DNA of 64,000 nt, from NCBI RefSeq assembly GCF_044761985.1, contig NZ_JBIWDK010000001.1:434001-498000 (forward strand), in the 5' to 3' direction. The position numbers were made by a program, and so were the translations under genes. Positions 33,744 to 41,773 of the stretch are shown piece by piece; the first letter of the stretch is position 1; each line of letters opens with the position of its first letter. The stretch is from Peribacillus sp044761985 (GTDB lineage: Bacteria > Bacillota > Bacilli > Bacillales > DSM-1321). Below the pieces are notes generated by a model. It made no database searches and was not told the DNA's origin. It saw only the letters and a program-made list of their open reading frames with translations.

Positions 33744-35012
33744 ATGAACCAGACAGCATCAGTGAATAGGGGGATTCAGTTGGAGGATATTCTAATTGCC
33801 TATAGAGAATTGAAGGATATTGTCTTACATACACCTTTACAAAAGAATCAGCGTTTATCCAGTAAGTATGAATGCAATGTCTATTTGAAACGTGAGGACC
33901 TTCAACATGTTCGTTCCTTTAAGTTAAGGGGAGCTTACTATAAAATGAAAAGTTTGACTCAGGAAGAAACAAAGAATGGTGTCGTGTGTGCAAGTGCCGG
34001 GAACCATGCACAGGGAGTGGCTTTTTCCTGCAGTGAGTTAGGAATCAATGGGAAAATTTACATGCCTGCTACGACGCCAAGGCAGAAGGTCGATCAAGTC
34101 CGGTTATTCGGTAGGGATAATATTGAAATTGTCTTAATTGGTGATACATTTGATGACGCATTCGCAAGTGCAATGGAATGTTGCGAGAAGGAAGGGCGTT
34201 CTTTCATCCATCCTTTTGATGATGAAAAGGTGATTGCCGGTCAAGGCACTACGGCGGTTGAAATCCTGAATGATTGTGAAGATAAGATTGATTATGTGTT
34301 CGCAGCAATCGGTGGCGGCGGATTAATGGCTGGGGTTTCAAGTTACTTCAAATCAGTGTCCCCTGATACGAAGTGTATTGGAGTAGAACCGCTCGGAGCC
34401 GCGTCCATGAAAACTTCCTTCCAAGAAGGAAAAGTCGTTGAACTTGAGAATATCGATACGTTTGTAGATGGTGCAGCCGTGAAGTGTGTAGGGCAAATGA
34501 CTTACCAAACATGTAAAGAGAATCTTGAGGATATCGTTGCAGTGCCTGAAGGCCATATCTGTACGACGATTCTCGATTTATATAATCAGCATGCCATTAT
34601 TGCTGAACCAGCGGGTGCTATTTCCGTATCAGCTCTTGATTTTTACAAAGACCAAATAAAGGGGAAAACGGTCGTGTGCCTTGTAAGTGGGGGTAATAAT
34701 GATATAGGCCGTATGCAGGAAATCAAGGAAAAGTCCTTATTATATGAAGGCCTGCTATATTACTTTATCGTGAATTTCCCACAACGTGCTGGAGCATTAA
34801 GGGAATTTCTTGATGAAGTGTTGGGACCCAATGATGATATTAGTCGATTTGAATATACGAAGAAAAATAATAAAGAGAGTGGCCCGGCCCTTGTTGGTAT
34901 TGAGTTAAAAAACAAATTTGATTATACAGGACTTATTCAGAGAATGAATAAGAAGGGTTTCTCAAGCGTGGAAGTCAATAAAGACAGCAATTTATTCCAC
35001 TTATTAATTTAA
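33744..35012 (+). CDS. ilvA: Threonine dehydratase, biosynthetic type
   Basis: This 422-residue PLP enzyme makes 2-oxobutanoate for isoleucine. The PLP lysine is in REDLQHVRSFKLRGAYYKM. The Gly loop AAIGGGGLMAGVS and the serine site CLVSGGNNDIGRM are present. A C-terminal ACT-like regulatory domain (about 340-422, YYFIVNFPQRAGALREFLDEVL) has one repeat, as in the shorter Bacillus IlvA. ATG 33744 follows AAGGAAATGAGGGATAACT. It is monocistronic, with a probable CodY site at its promoter. Confidence 0.96.
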   Translation: MNQTASVNRGIQLEDILIAYRELKDIVLHTPLQKNQRLSSKYECNVYLKREDLQHVRSFKLRGAYYKMKSLTQEETKNGVVCASAGNHAQGVAFSCSELGINGKIYMPATTPRQKVDQVRLFGRDNIEIVLIGDTFDDAFASAMECCEKEGRSFIHPFDDEKVIAGQGTTAVEILNDCEDKIDYVFAAIGGGGLMAGVSSYFKSVSPDTKCIGVEPLGAASMKTSFQEGKVVELENIDTFVDGAAVKCVGQMTYQTCKENLEDIVAVPEGHICTTILDLYNQHAIIAEPAGAISVSALDFYKDQIKGKTVVCLVSGGNNDIGRMQEIKEKSLLYEGLLYYFIVNFPQRAGALREFLDEVLGPNDDISRFEYTKKNNKESGPALVGIELKNKFDYTGLIQRMNKKGFSSVEVNKDSNLFHLLI

Positions 35013-35206
35013 ACTAGACAAAATTTTAAATTAGGTTAGAATAATATATATATTTTTACATATTATTCAACTTATCCAGCAGTCGTGTTTTGTCGATAAT
35101 TGTTACCGTTGTATGACGATTTGCCAGGTTCCTTTCATTTGGCTGAAAATGGTATTATAATTAAAAGCAGAATAGGTTGAATTATAACATCGAGGGGGAT
35201 GTATTC

Positions 35207-35401
35207 ATGTCGAATATTGGAATACCTGGTCTAATTATCATCTTGGTATTGGCCTTAATCATTTTTGGTCCGAAGAAGCTTCCCGAAATCGGACGTGCTT
35301 TTGGACAAACGCTTCGAGAATTCAAGAAATCCACGAGTGAACTGACAAAAGGCGACTATGAAGAGGATAAGAAAATACAACAACCAAAAAATCATGAATG
35401 A
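35207..35401 (+). CDS. tatA: Twin-arginine translocase subunit TatA
   Basis: This is a 64-residue protein. ATG 35207 (MSNIGIPGLIIILVLALIIF) follows GAGGGGG; an in-frame ATG-like start at 35177 lacks a site. One transmembrane helix is followed by FGPKKLPEIGRAFGQTLREF, the FGP hinge and amphipathic helix of TatA, and a charged tail. With the next gene it forms a minimal TatAC system that exports folded proteins. A terminator-like hairpin separates it from tatC (35413-35440). Confidence 0.94.
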   Translation: MSNIGIPGLIIILVLALIIFGPKKLPEIGRAFGQTLREFKKSTSELTKGDYEEDKKIQQPKNHE

Positions 35402-35412
35402 TTAAATGCAGG

Positions 35413-35441
35413 GCGTAAGATGGACCTTCTTACGTCTTTTG
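35413..35441 (+). terminator. Terminator/attenuator between tatA and tatC
   Basis: The perfect 8-bp stem GCGTAAGA (35413-35420) / TCTTACGT (35428-35435, one G-U pair) is followed by CTTTTGTT. It lies inside an operon whose first product is needed in excess. Confidence 0.7.
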
Positions 35442-35486
35442 TTCTGTAGCAAAGAAACGGATTTTCAAATGAAGGCGTGATTTATT

Positions 35487-36239
35487 TTGGAAGATAAAGA
35501 ATTAAATATCATCGATCATCTCGATGAATTGAGAAAACGGCTAATCATTACGACTGTAGCTTTTTTCGTCTTTTTTATTGTCAGTTTTATTTATGTGGAA
35601 AAAATCTACTATTGGTTTGTTAAGGATCTTGAATTCGAATTAATGGTCTTAGGTCCAAGTGATATCATCTGGATTTACTTCATGCTTTCAGGAGTAGTTG
35701 CCATTGCTGCAACGATTCCGATTATAGCACTTCAAATTTGGTTGTTCGTTAAGCCAGCTTTAATGCCCAATGAAGTGAGGGCCACCCTTGCCTATATTCC
35801 AGCTCTTTTCATCTTGTTTATTGGAGGCCTTGCTTTTGGTTATTTTGTCATTTTTCCGACCATCCTTCAATTTTTAATTGAACTGGGTGAAGGCATGTTC
35901 ATAACCAATTTCACCGCAGATAAGTATTTTTCATTTGTCTTCAATATGACGATTCCTTTTGCCTTTTTATTCGAGCTACCAGTCGTTACGATGTTCCTGA
36001 CCTCCATCGGTCTTATCAACCCTTACGTGCTTCAAAAATTAAGGAAGTATGCTTACTTTGTTCTCGTGGTCATTGCTGTTTCCATCACACCGCCAGATTT
36101 CATGTCTGATTTTTTGGTCACGGTTCCCTTACTGTTACTTTACGAAGTTAGTATTTCGCTTTCTAAAATTGTCTATCGACGAAGGGTAAAACGGGAGAGC
36201 TTGCTGGAAGAAACTCTTAATAATGAAGATGGCATATAA
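35487..36239 (+). CDS. tatC: Twin-arginine translocase subunit TatC
   Basis: In this 250-residue protein six transmembrane segments are predicted. The conserved N-terminal HLDELRKRLIITTVAFF, the second loop PIIALQIWLFVKPALMPNEVR and FEFPVV-like FLFELPVVTMFLTSIG are present. The start is TTG 35487 with a modest AAGGCG site. TatC is the receptor for twin-arginine signal peptides. It belongs to the TatAd/TatCd or TatAy/TatCy type pair; which one cannot be decided here, and no Tat substrate gene lies beside it. It is followed by a strong terminator. Confidence 0.95.
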   Translation: MEDKELNIIDHLDELRKRLIITTVAFFVFFIVSFIYVEKIYYWFVKDLEFELMVLGPSDIIWIYFMLSGVVAIAATIPIIALQIWLFVKPALMPNEVRATLAYIPALFILFIGGLAFGYFVIFPTILQFLIELGEGMFITNFTADKYFSFVFNMTIPFAFLFELPVVTMFLTSIGLINPYVLQKLRKYAYFVLVVIAVSITPPDFMSDFLVTVPLLLLYEVSISLSKIVYRRRVKRESLLEETLNNEDGI

Positions 36240-36240
36240 A

Positions 36241-36277
36241 AAATGGCCCAAAGGATTTATTCCTTCGGGTCATTTTT
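36241..36277 (+). terminator. Terminator of tatC
   Basis: AAATGGCCCAAAGGA (36241-36255) pairs with TCCTTCGGGTCATTT (36261-36275), with one or two mismatches, and is followed by T. A further 9-bp inverted repeat, ATGGCTGAA / TTCAGCCAT, is at 36279-36314. Confidence 0.85.
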
Positions 36278-36426
36278 TATGGCTGAAGTTATTGAATCGG
36301 CATCATTCAGCCATAAAGTTGATTAGATCCAAATAAGATATATGCCTTTTTACAAAGTTTTCTTCTGATTTTCAACGTATATGTGTCCAAGAGAATCATT
36401 ATTCTGAAAAAAATATAAGCTTTAGT

Positions 36427-36454
36427 TTGAAAGCGTACTTTGAATAGGTATAAT
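36427..36454 (+). promoter_or_regulatory. Predicted promoter of the second DegV gene
   Basis: TTGAAA (36427-36432) and TATAAT (36449-36454) are spaced 16 bases, about 34 bases before the start codon. Confidence 0.5.
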
Positions 36455-36487
36455 ACAATAGATACGTTAATTTAGGGATGTGTAAAG

Positions 36488-37330
36488 ATGAATAAAGTGA
36501 AGATTGTAACGGATTCAACAGTGGATATGACCCCAGAAGAATTTGAGTATTATGGCATTACAATGGTCCCCTTGTCGATCTATATTGATGGAGAGACCTT
36601 TTTGGATAAAGTGGAAATTGAACAGGATGAATTTTTAAGAAGAATGAATCAGTCAAAAGAACTCCCTAAAAGCTCCCAACCGGCAGTAGGGACTTTTTTA
36701 GAAGTATATAATGAACTTGGAAAGGATGGCAGTGAGATTATTTCAATCCATATGACTGGTGGCATGAGTGGTACAGTACGTTCGGCTGAAAGTGCAGCAG
36801 GGATGTCCGATGCTAAAGTTACCGTTTATGATTCGGAATTCATCTCAAAAGCCATGTCATTCCAAGTGATAGAGGCTGCCAAGATGGCGAATGAAGGCAA
36901 AACCACCGAAGAAATAATGCAAAGGCTTGAGACCATTAGAAAACAGTCGAGTCTAATCATTGTCATTGAAACGCTGGACAATCTTGTGAAAGGCGGAAGG
37001 ATTGGCAAAGTATCAGCATTCATCGGATCTCTTTTACATATTAAACCGATTGCACTTCTGGACGGAGGCGTGCTGAATCCCGTTTCAAAAGCAAGGAGCC
37101 AATCACAGGTTGTAAAATTCATTTCAAAAAAATTCAAAGAAGATACACAAGGAAAACAAGTCAAAGGCATTGGTTTCGTCCATGCAAATGGCTATGAAAT
37201 GGCCGATAAAGTTCGCAAAGCGATTACTGAAATTTCAGGGGTCCAGGATATTAAGTTAGAAGCTACAACGGCTGTGGTCAGCACACATACTGGCGAAGGT
37301 GCCATGGCCATCATGTATTACTGGGATTGA
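36488..37330 (+). CDS. DegV-family fatty acid-binding protein (copy 2)
   Basis: This 280-residue protein shows KIVTDSTVDMTPEEF, VPLSIYIDGETFLDKVEIEQ, SSQPAVGTFLEVYNELG, HMTGGMSGTVRSAES and the C-terminal VVSTHTGEGAMAIMYYW, all family blocks that form the fatty acid pocket and the FakA-facing surface. It is a paralogue of the gene at 19153. ATG 36488 has only a weak AGGGATG upstream, while the promoter is good. In B. subtilis a DegV protein (YviA/DegV/YitS group) is the equivalent; I cannot say which. It is monocistronic and precedes the Sco gene. Confidence 0.9.
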   Translation: MNKVKIVTDSTVDMTPEEFEYYGITMVPLSIYIDGETFLDKVEIEQDEFLRRMNQSKELPKSSQPAVGTFLEVYNELGKDGSEIISIHMTGGMSGTVRSAESAAGMSDAKVTVYDSEFISKAMSFQVIEAAKMANEGKTTEEIMQRLETIRKQSSLIIVIETLDNLVKGGRIGKVSAFIGSLLHIKPIALLDGGVLNPVSKARSQSQVVKFISKKFKEDTQGKQVKGIGFVHANGYEMADKVRKAITEISGVQDIKLEATTAVVSTHTGEGAMAIMYYWD

Positions 37331-37485
37331 TGTTCGCTTTTAGTACCTCCTAAAGAGCAGGAGATGATAGCTAAGTAATGTAGTCAAATGTTCATTTTAT
37401 GATAAAAATAGTGCTGTTTTCCTACTGGTGGTCTGGTAGAATGAAAGAAGTGACAGAATATTTATACATAAAAGGCGGGGTATGG

Positions 37486-38076
37486 ATGAGGAAGCTGCAT
37501 TTGTTGAAGGCAGCTATGGGCATTGGGGTATTGTTGATGCTGGCAGCATGTGGTTCAACTGGGGTGCCTGATGCGAAGAATTGGGATATCGAAGATTTTA
37601 GTTATGTGGACCAGGATGGGGAACCCTTTTCCAAAACTGATTTAAAAGGAAAAGTCTGGGTAGCCGATTTCATTTTCACAAATTGTGAGGATGTTTGTCT
37701 CCCCATGACTGCCAATATGGTGAAGTTGCAACAAAAACTGAAGGATGAGGGAATTTCAGATGTTGAGTTCGTGTCATTTTCCGTGGATCCTGAAGTGGAC
37801 AAGCCTGATGTCTTGACAGCATTTGGCGACCAGTTCAACGTCGATTACAAAAATTGGCACTTTTTGACTGGTTATGGTCAAGATGAAATCGAGGCATTTG
37901 CCAAGGATAACTTTAAAACGATTGTATTGAAGCCTGACAATGAAGATCAGGTGATTCACCAGACAAGGTTTTATCTAATGGATCAAGAGGGAAAAGTCAT
38001 CCGGGATTACACGGGACTTCAGGATATTCCTTTTGATGAGATGATTAAGCATATAAAAATACTACAGAACTATTGA
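37486..38076 (+). CDS. ypmQ: Sco-type copper chaperone lipoprotein for cytochrome oxidase
   Basis: This 196-residue protein starts at ATG 37486 after AAAGGCGGGG; the longer frame from 37399 is rejected. The lipobox is LMLAACGST, so Cys is lipidated and the protein faces outwards. The thioredoxin-like domain has the copper site TNCEDVCLPM (CxxxC) and the distal His in VIHQTRFYLMD, the full Sco1/SenC set. It helps build the CuA centre of cytochrome c oxidase. In B. subtilis this gene is ypmQ and precedes ypmR and ypmS, the same order as here. Confidence 0.92.
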   Translation: MRKLHLLKAAMGIGVLLMLAACGSTGVPDAKNWDIEDFSYVDQDGEPFSKTDLKGKVWVADFIFTNCEDVCLPMTANMVKLQQKLKDEGISDVEFVSFSVDPEVDKPDVLTAFGDQFNVDYKNWHFLTGYGQDEIEAFAKDNFKTIVLKPDNEDQVIHQTRFYLMDQEGKVIRDYTGLQDIPFDEMIKHIKILQNY

Positions 38077-38106
38077 ACAGGAGAATGACCTGTTCAATAG
38101 TTTTTT
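38067..38106 (+). terminator. Terminator overlapping the sco stop codon
   Basis: The perfect 12-bp stem CTATTGAACAGG (38070-38081) / CCTGTTCAATAG (38089-38100) is followed by TTTTTT. The left arm includes the TGA stop. Confidence 0.92.
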
Positions 38107-38329
38107 AGTTTCTATAGTAATCACGGAATGACGTATGGAACAAATAGCTGTTACGAAGAATGAATTTACTCATCAGGTACATGCTAAAATTCATGGGATA
38201 AGCTTTAATTCCCAGCTTTTTTTCATACTATACAGTGATAAATACAAATAAAACCGACAAGTAAAGGTCAAATTGATTCAATTTTATATTTTCCCCATGA
38301 TATAATATTTAGGTAGGGAAGGTGAGGTT

Positions 38330-39169
38330 ATGAGACACAAAATCACCTGTCTTTTTATATGCCTAGTTTGGATTTCAGGTTGCTCTCAGAGGACTACTTC
38401 AGAACAGCCACTCGTTCAGCAGCATAATGTTGTTGAATTAAGCAAAAAGGAAACCATTCCAGCCAGCTTTTTTCCGGATCCTGTTCAAATCGTGTCAATA
38501 GGTGATTCCCTAACTCAAGGTGTCGGCGATAGTAAAGATAATGGGGGATATCTCCCTTACTTGCAGAAAAATCTTGAGAAAGAGCCATCTATTACTTCAG
38601 TTGAGATGATCAATCACGGAGTTCGGGGAAACCGGACCGACCAATTATTAAAAAGGTTGGATAAATCCCGTGTTCAAGAAGATATTGAACAAGCCGATTC
38701 CATTGTCGTCACAATTGGTGGAAATGATATCATGAGAGTATTTAAACAGAATTTCTCCAACTTGGAACTGAACCAATTCGATTCAGCTAAAATAGGGTAT
38801 GAAAAAAGATTAAGACAGATATTGGATAAGGTGCGCTCTGAAAATCAACAGGCACAGATTTATTTAGTGGGCGTGTATAACCCATTTTCAAAGTGGTTTG
38901 CTGATTTTTATGAACTAGATGAAATCATGAATGATTGGAATGATAGCGGAAAAAAGATTATCACCGAATATGATTCTGCATATTTTATCGAAATAGATGA
39001 TATTTTCCAAAATTCCAAAGAAGACTTGCTATATACGGAAGATTACTTCCATCCCAATGATCGGGGATATGAATTGATTGCAGAAAGAATCTATAATAAC
39101 ATGGAAGTTTTAACAATCGGAAAGGATACAATGGAAGCTAGCGCCAAAGGAGATGATGACCAAGAATGA
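38330..39169 (+). CDS. ypmR: SGNH/GDSL-family lipoprotein, YpmR-like
   Basis: This 279-residue protein has a lipobox WISGCSQ near residue 18. The SGNH blocks are complete: VSIGDSLTQGVGD (nucleophilic Ser), NHGVRGNRTDQLLKRL (Gly), VVTIGGNDIM (Asn) and HPNDRGYELIAERI (catalytic His and Asp). It is a surface-anchored lipase/esterase or peptidoglycan/teichoic-acid-active hydrolase; the substrate is unknown. ATG 38330 follows GGGAAGGTGAGG, and TATAAT at 38301-38306 is a likely -10 box. It overlaps the next gene (ATGA), forming the ypmR-ypmS pair known from B. subtilis. Confidence 0.87.
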   Translation: MRHKITCLFICLVWISGCSQRTTSEQPLVQQHNVVELSKKETIPASFFPDPVQIVSIGDSLTQGVGDSKDNGGYLPYLQKNLEKEPSITSVEMINHGVRGNRTDQLLKRLDKSRVQEDIEQADSIVVTIGGNDIMRVFKQNFSNLELNQFDSAKIGYEKRLRQILDKVRSENQQAQIYLVGVYNPFSKWFADFYELDEIMNDWNDSGKKIITEYDSAYFIEIDDIFQNSKEDLLYTEDYFHPNDRGYELIAERIYNNMEVLTIGKDTMEASAKGDDDQE

Positions 39170-39750
39170 CAAAAGTCAAATGGAAGACTTTGTTTATTAC
39201 TTTATTAGCCGTTAACATCCTGGTCATCCTTTCAATCCTGGTTTTAATTAATTTACCGGCAAAAGATTCAGATATGAAGCCAGTTGTAACTAAGGAAGAA
39301 GATATCCAGTTTCAGATTCATACAAACCGGGAAGATTTGACCCGATTAATCAACCAGTATCTTGATAAAGAAGGCTTGACTGGATTGATACATTATGAAG
39401 TGTATTTAAGAGATGAAGTGGAGTTATACGGGAAAATGCCTTTTTTCAACCGTGAAGTGGAAATGAAATTAACATTCGAACCCATTGCGCAAAAGAACGG
39501 GGATTTGGTTTTAAAACAAAAATCGATTGCGATTGGCCAGATGAACCTTCCTGTTTCATATGTGATGAACTTAATTAATGAACGGTATAAAATGCCGGAT
39601 TGGGTCACCATAAATCCCAATGAGGAAAACATATATGTGTCTTTACAGGACATGAAATTAAAAAGTGACGTCAGGGTCAAGGCTAATGAATTTGATTTAA
39701 AGAATGATGATATTTCATTTTTATTAACTGTCCCCTCTTCTTTACAATAA
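39166..39750 (+). CDS. ypmS: YpmS-like membrane-anchored protein (DUF2140)
   Basis: In this 194-residue protein one N-terminal transmembrane helix (about 9-29, ITLLAVNILVILSILVLINL) is followed by an extracytoplasmic beta-rich domain (LTRLINQYLDKEGLTGLIHY, KLTFEPIAQKNGDLVLKQKS, INERYKMPDWVTINP). It starts inside the ypmR stop (ATGA). The YpmS family has no proven function; the fixed pairing with the YpmR lipase-like protein suggests joint action on the envelope. It ends at a strong terminator. Confidence 0.85.
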   Translation: MTKVKWKTLFITLLAVNILVILSILVLINLPAKDSDMKPVVTKEEDIQFQIHTNREDLTRLINQYLDKEGLTGLIHYEVYLRDEVELYGKMPFFNREVEMKLTFEPIAQKNGDLVLKQKSIAIGQMNLPVSYVMNLINERYKMPDWVTINPNEENIYVSLQDMKLKSDVRVKANEFDLKNDDISFLLTVPSSLQ

Positions 39751-39757
39751 GTGAAAA

Positions 39758-39806
39758 TGAAAGATGAAAAGCCAGGTCAAATGCATCCTGGCTTTTCATC
39801 TTTTTT
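39758..39806. terminator. Strong bidirectional terminator after ypmS
   Basis: The perfect 17-bp stem AAAGATGAAAAGCCAGG (39760-39776) / CCTGGCTTTTCATCTTT (39787-39803) has A and T runs and serves the leftward DUF4397 gene as well. Confidence 0.95.
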
Positions 39807-39810
39807 TGTA

Positions 39811-40554
39811 TTAAGGTGTTAAGATAAGTGTTTCTAAGCCAGGTTGACCCTGACTGGTGCCGATTATATAAATGGATAATGGGGTATTTGCCTGAATATC
39901 TGTATTGGGTAAGGAGAGGGCTACTTCTTTCGAATCGGCTTTCCTTACTTCAAAATCGACTTGCATGGGGTAGAGATTCAGGTATTCACTTGCTTTGCGA
40001 TACGGAAGTCTTGAAAATACGACATCGCCATCCTTTACAGCGATATCCACCGGTGACGTATCAAAAGACAAGTGGACAAATCGAACCTTGGATTCATCTT
40101 GGGGGACATAAGGATTGTCTTCGAAAGTAAGTAGTTTTGGCATTTCATTGGATCCTGTAGCAACGACAGTATACAGTTTTTCACTTTCCAGATCGACTTT
40201 ACGGCTAAGGAAGGTGGACGTGGTTTGTCCGGCAGGATATATATCAATTTGGTATTTACCCGGGGGTAAAGATAAATAGTTGCTATTGTCTTTGTAAGCG
40301 AAATTCTGAAGGATGCGCATTTCGTTTACATATACATCGACCGCAGGTGCTTTTGGAGCTGCATGTAAAATACGGACCTGTGCCGGTTTTACCGTATTGA
40401 TTTGTTCACTTCTCATTGGTTGCATGGCTTTTTCCATGCTCTTTAAGTGTTTATGATAATAATAATCATGTAAATGTGGGTTAGTATATTTATAGTAGCA
40501 GGATAATGCATCATAATTCATGGCCTTTTGTAAATGTTTGTCTTTATGGTTCAT
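39811..40554 (-). CDS. DUF4397-domain protein with Tyr/His-rich N terminus
   Basis: This is a 247-residue protein. ATG 40554 lies 6 bases after GAGAGGTG on the minus strand; the GTG at 40563 is inside that site. The C-terminal 190 residues hold two DUF4397 beta-sandwich units (ARVRILHAAPKAPAVDVYVN-type start at VRILHAAPKAPAVDVYVNE, and VRFVHLSFDTSPVDIAVKDG). The first 60 residues are rich in Tyr and His (ALSCYYKYTNPHLHDYYYHK), like some spore coat proteins. There is no signal peptide. DUF4397 proteins are usually surface-exposed, so a spore-surface role is a reasonable but unproven guess. Confidence 0.8.
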   Translation of the reverse strand: MNHKDKHLQKAMNYDALSCYYKYTNPHLHDYYYHKHLKSMEKAMQPMRSEQINTVKPAQVRILHAAPKAPAVDVYVNEMRILQNFAYKDNSNYLSLPPGKYQIDIYPAGQTTSTFLSRKVDLESEKLYTVVATGSNEMPKLLTFEDNPYVPQDESKVRFVHLSFDTSPVDIAVKDGDVVFSRLPYRKASEYLNLYPMQVDFEVRKADSKEVALSLPNTDIQANTPLSIYIIGTSQGQPGLETLILTP

Positions 40555-40695
40555 GTCTATCACCTCTCATTTGAATCATTATGAAGACATCATATGGTAG
40601 CATGCTTGGGCATGTGTCTTTCGTATACTCAAATTTGATTGATTTTTTTAATCAGTCCAGTTTCATCAACAAAAGAAGTTTAGACAGCAGATGAT

Positions 40696-40724
40696 TTTAC
40701 ATGACCTTATAAAAGGTTTAAAAT
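40696..40724 (+). promoter_or_regulatory. Predicted promoter of msrAB
   Basis: TTTACA (40696-40701) and TAAAAT (40719-40724) are spaced 17 bases, 40 bases before the msrA start. Confidence 0.55.
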
Positions 40725-40764
40725 GCATTCAATAGAACTTTTCCAAAAAAGGAGGATATTACAG

Positions 40765-41301
40765 TTGACCAACCATTTAGACAAAGCAACATTTGCTGGA
40801 GGATGTTTTTGGTGTATGGTAAAACCCTTCGATGAACAGCCTGGTATTGAATCTGTCATTTCCGGTTATACAGGGGGGACAACGGAGAATCCTACATACA
40901 AAGAGGTTTGCTCGGAAACGACGGGACATTATGAAGCTGTTCAGATTACCTTTGACCCTTCCATCTACCCTTATAAAGATTTAGTTGAATTATTTTGGCA
41001 ACAGATTGATCCAACAGACGCTGGAGGCCAGTTCTTTGATCGTGGTAGTTCCTATCAAACGGCCATTTTCTATCACGACGAAAAGCAACGGGAAATAGCG
41101 GAAGCTTCCAGGGCAAACCTACAGGAGAGCGGCATTTTTTCTAAGCCCATTGCGACACCCATTCTACCGGCCAAAACCTTTTATCCGGCAGAAACGTATC
41201 ACCAGCATTATTATAAAAAGCAACCAGAGCACTACGAGAGATATTCAGTTGGCTCCGGGCGCAAGGCTTTTCAAAAACATCATTGGGGGGAAAAGAAATG
41301 A
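40765..41301 (+). CDS. msrA: Peptide methionine (S)-S-oxide reductase
   Basis: This 178-residue protein starts at TTG 40765, 9 bases after AAAGGAGG; ATG 40723 lies in the promoter and is rejected. The catalytic Cys14 is in FAGGCFWCMV, with GYTGGTTENPTYKEVCS, GHYEAVQITFDP and WQQIDPTDAGGQF also intact. It reduces the S form of methionine sulfoxide in proteins. It overlaps msrB (ATGA). The order msrA-msrB after ypmS matches B. subtilis, where the operon is under Spx. Confidence 0.95.
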   Translation: MTNHLDKATFAGGCFWCMVKPFDEQPGIESVISGYTGGTTENPTYKEVCSETTGHYEAVQITFDPSIYPYKDLVELFWQQIDPTDAGGQFFDRGSSYQTAIFYHDEKQREIAEASRANLQESGIFSKPIATPILPAKTFYPAETYHQHYYKKQPEHYERYSVGSGRKAFQKHHWGEKK

Positions 41302-41726
41302 GCAGTAAAGATGATTTGAAGAAAAAATTAACACCCATTCAATATGAAGTCACACAAAATAGCGGGACAGAGCCTGCTTTTCATAATGAATATTGGAATT
41401 TGAATGAAGATGGACTGTATGTGGACATTGTTTCCGGTACACCGCTATTCACTTCCAAAGATAAATTTGACTCCGCCTGTGGCTGGCCAAGCTTTACCAA
41501 GCCACTGGATGATGGTGAAGTTGTGGAAAATTTGGATACAAGCTATGGCATGAGAAGGATCGAAGTGCGTTCAAAAACGGCCGATTCCCATCTTGGACAT
41601 GTGTTTGATGATGGACCAGGACCAACCAAGTTACGATATTGCATCAATTCTGCTTCGTTAAGATTCATCCCACTCGAAGATCTTGAAAAAGAAGGATACG
41701 GTGAATATAAGAAACTGTTTCTTTAA
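41298..41726 (+). CDS. msrB: Peptide methionine (R)-S-oxide reductase
   Basis: In this 142-residue protein ATG 41298 follows GGGGGG and overlaps the msrA stop. The catalytic Cys lies in RYCINSASLRFIP, and other family blocks are CGWPSFTKPLDDG and HLGHVFDDGPGPT. The two CxxC zinc pairs of many MsrB proteins are absent, so this is the zinc-free form. It reduces the R form of methionine sulfoxide. The operon ends with a very strong terminator. Confidence 0.95.
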   Translation: MSSKDDLKKKLTPIQYEVTQNSGTEPAFHNEYWNLNEDGLYVDIVSGTPLFTSKDKFDSACGWPSFTKPLDDGEVVENLDTSYGMRRIEVRSKTADSHLGHVFDDGPGPTKLRYCINSASLRFIPLEDLEKEGYGEYKKLFL

Positions 41727-41728
41727 TA

Positions 41729-41773
41729 AACAAGTAAGCCCCTATCATCCTGTGATAGGGGCTTACTTGTTTT
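41729..41773. terminator. Very strong bidirectional terminator after msrB
   Basis: The 17-bp perfect stem CAAGTAAGCCCCTATCA (41731-41747) / TGATAGGGGCTTACTTG (41753-41769) separates msrB from the convergent SGNH gene. Confidence 0.95.
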
